Shown piece after piece: positions 62,801-64,000 of a DNA stretch of 64,000 bases. The position numbers were made by a program, and so were the translations under genes. The stretch is from Flectonema sp. DT1601. Its lineage: Eukaryota; Euglenozoa; Diplonemea; Diplonemida; Diplonemidae. The DNA lies in contig OZ025799.1 in NCBI GenBank assembly GCA_964019425.1, positions 124,001 through 188,000 of the forward strand, in the 5' to 3' direction. The notes beneath the pieces were generated by a model. That model did no database searches and was not told the origin of the DNA. It saw only the letters and a program-made list of their open reading frames with translations. Each line of letters starts with the position of its first letter. The first letter of the stretch is position 1.

Positions 62801-64000
62801 GTGTGGTTTACCCATCCACCGTCAACGGCTCCAGTACCGAATGCCCACACGAAGTTGAGTGCTCCTCCCTTAGTCAGAGTCATATCTCCCGCAGCATCAC
62901 CAGTGTTCAGTGAACGATAGAATACAGCCTGTTGTTTTATTTAAATTTATAGAGGCTACACGTTCTTAATTAGACAACAAAAGATTAGATAAAATCATTA
63001 TGATTCACTCCGTGACTTGAGTTAGAAAATAAAGTTCATATTCCATACCGTAATCACTCCTCCAGCATTCGTCAGAGACACCTGAGTGACGTCTTGGCTT
63101 CCGTCAGCTCCAGGTGCTGCAAAACCAGTAGAAATAATTCTGTCAGAAATCTTCGTCGCATCAAATGCGATTGGATCGATCCCAGTCATACCTCCTGAAG
63201 TAGTAGCAGCTCTGAATCCAATCGCTCCATATCCGGCAGTAGTGGCTGCGACATTGAACTGGATAACATCAACTCCGTTAGCCATCCCGATCTCGTAGTT
63301 GATAACAACATTAGCATTACCTGTAACAATTGGGAATGGACCACACGAAGAAGTGAATGTTGCTGCTGGTGCAGCTGTTGGCACAAGAGTAGGGACAGCT
63401 GTTGGGACTGCAGTTGCCACACAAGCATCGAGAGTAATATCAGCCTGTCCTCTCTGTCCAGGTGTGTGGTTTACCCATCCACCGTCAACGGCTCCAGTAC
63501 CGAATGCCCACACGAAGTTGAGTGCTCCTCCCTTAGTCAGAGTCATATCACCCGCAGCATCACCAGTGTTCAGTGAACGATAGAATACAGCCTGTTGTTT
63601 TATTTAAATTTATAGAGGCTACACGTTCTTAATTAGACAACAAAAGATTAGATAAAATCATTATAATTCACTCCGTGACTTGAGTTAGAAAATAAAGTTC
63701 ATATTCCATACCGTAATCACTCCTCCAGCATTCGTCAAAGACACCTGAGTGACGTCTTGGCTTCCGTCAGCTCCAGGTGCTGCAAAACCAGTAGAAATAA
63801 TTCTGTCAGAAATCTTCGTCGCATCAAATGCGATTGGATCGATCCCAGTCATACCTCCTGAAGTAGTAGCAGCTCTGAATCCAATCGCTCCATATCCGGC
63901 AGTAGTGGCTGCGACATTGAACTGGATAACATCAACTCCGTTAGCCATCCCGATCTCGTAGTTGATAACAATATTAGCATTACCTGTAACAATTGGGAAT
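53811..64000 (-). CDS. Multi-DOMON single-pass membrane protein encoded by tandem symmetric exons (5' end outside window)
   Basis: Exons: over 64000-63712, 63591-63049, 62928-62386, 62265-61723, 61160-60618, 60497-59907, 59786-59196, 58378-57788, 57667-57077, 56649-56059, 55938-55183 and 55115-53811; about 2490 codons in the window. Repeat exons start GCTGTATTCTATCG after CAACAG and end ATTACG|GTATGG, all phase 0, so any number can be joined in frame. Each encodes the second half of one DOMON (AVFYRSLNTGDAAGD...GGWVNHTPGQRG), a VPTAVPT linker and the first half of the next (GYGAIGF...GGMTGIDPIAFDA). Met of GGM and His of VNHT match heme b ligand positions. At least 12 DOMONs result. The last exon adds a more diverged DOMON (WFGVGW...QGMPNSYM, ITKHNNTAKG), one membrane helix (NILIWILIGVGVALLCIGG) and a short cytosolic tail. 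There is no b561 domain. Confidence 0.88.
56700..57014. mobile_element. About 300-nt insertion in a DOMON intron, flanked by AAAAGATT
   Basis: The intron 56650-57076 is the standard 120-nt intron plus 307 nt. AAAAGATT occurs at 56700-56707 and again at 57007-57014, exactly where the standard intron has one copy, as expected for an 8-bp target-site duplication. The insert has TGACTG near its left and CAGTCA near its right end and no coding capacity. A small nonautonomous DNA transposon is the simplest reading; family unknown. Confidence 0.55.
58379..59195. other. Enlarged intron with degenerate intron copies and a foreign segment
   Basis: 817 nt instead of 120. It contains two decayed copies of the usual intron 3' region (near 58446-58510 and 58973-59032, TTCCGT...TTGAGTTAGAAACC) before the functional one. 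Between them is a GC-richer stretch (58620-58960) with short open frames on both strands. That stretch may be the remains of lost repeat units or inserted DNA; no family recognised. Confidence 0.5.
61161..61722. other. Enlarged intron with about 440 nt of unrelated sequence
   Basis: The standard intron sequence is interrupted after TTTGGATTTA and resumes at TTATAAAGGATTCG near 61620. The insert has no long open frame, no clear target duplication and one short hairpin (AACTCC/GGAGTT near 61530). Confidence 0.5.

Larger units (their letters stand above)
55183..64000 (-). repeat. Exon-intron tandem array (units about 660-710 bp)
   Basis: Exons of 591 nt (five), 543 nt (four) and one diverged 756-nt exon, with seven of the introns 120 nt or nearly so and almost identical in sequence. 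Exons and introns are homogenised together, showing that the whole genomic unit is duplicated and corrected. The 591 and 543 classes differ by the number of VPT linker units. Confidence 0.92.

Noticed and set aside
1-64000. tRNA, rRNA or spliceosomal RNA genes, including a spliced-leader RNA gene
   Set aside because: I looked for B-box-like GGTTCGAATCC, U6 and U2 core motifs and Sm-type sites by eye and found no convincing match; a covariance-model search would be needed to be sure.
1-64000. Retroviral, LTR-type or large DNA-virus-like elements
   Set aside because: No reverse transcriptase, integrase, capsid or polymerase motifs and no long terminal repeats were seen.

Overview
This 64 kb window is eukaryotic nuclear DNA, most likely from a free-living protist. 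Genes are separated by AT-rich spacers full of A and T homopolymers, and are interrupted by short GT-AG introns (mostly about 50-120 nt). Products include a COPII coat subunit, a drug/metabolite-type transporter, a prolyl-hydroxylase-like enzyme and large secreted or membrane proteins built from DOMON, cytochrome b561, ShK-like, ankyrin, IQ and EF-hand modules. The lineage cannot be fixed from the sequence alone.

Two global properties stand out. First, all 13 genes I can support lie on the minus strand. Second, each of the 12 genes whose start is visible has a pyrimidine-rich tract ending in CAG or TAG just 4-34 nt upstream of its ATG. Together these look like a directional gene array whose transcripts are matured by spliced-leader trans-splicing, as in Euglenozoa and dinozoans, here in an organism that also has ordinary cis introns.

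Layout by coordinate: 1-3301 Sec24 (3' end beyond the window); 4308-8162 a three-exon UBA/CUE/ankyrin protein; 8.2-12.5 kb a low-complexity spacer; 12556-15927 a PqiA-like membrane protein carrying seven ShK-like repeats; 16574-16960 a small unknown protein; 17515-18668 a four-exon, probably mitochondrial HMG-box-like protein. Next comes a tandem duplication (18.6-31.2 kb and 31.2-36.0 kb), each copy carrying a DOMON-cytochrome b561 gene. Copy A has grown to 3283 residues, with ten DOMON domains and about 138 copies of an 8-residue proline-rich repeat; copy B keeps two DOMONs and about two repeats. Then follow 36089-38308 an IQ/ankyrin/LRR protein; 38467-39378 a GTPase with an EF-hand; 39.4-43.0 kb a repeat-bearing spacer; 43053-44192 a DMT-family transporter; 45203-49697 a three-exon receptor-like membrane protein; 49929-50801 a 2-oxoglutarate oxygenase; and from 53811 past the right edge a second, unrelated DOMON array gene.

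The second DOMON gene is built from at least eleven tandem symmetric (phase 0-0) exons, each spanning one DOMON's end, a linker and the next DOMON's beginning, and it ends in a DOMON plus one membrane helix. DOMON domains in both genes keep a Met in the GM/GSM turn and a His near the C-terminal strand, the positions used for heme b ligation in cellobiose-dehydrogenase-type DOMONs. The window therefore holds two independently expanded predicted multi-heme surface proteins, one fused to a transmembrane b561 electron carrier. A eukaryotic extracellular electron-transfer system is the most interesting hypothesis here, and it remains inference.
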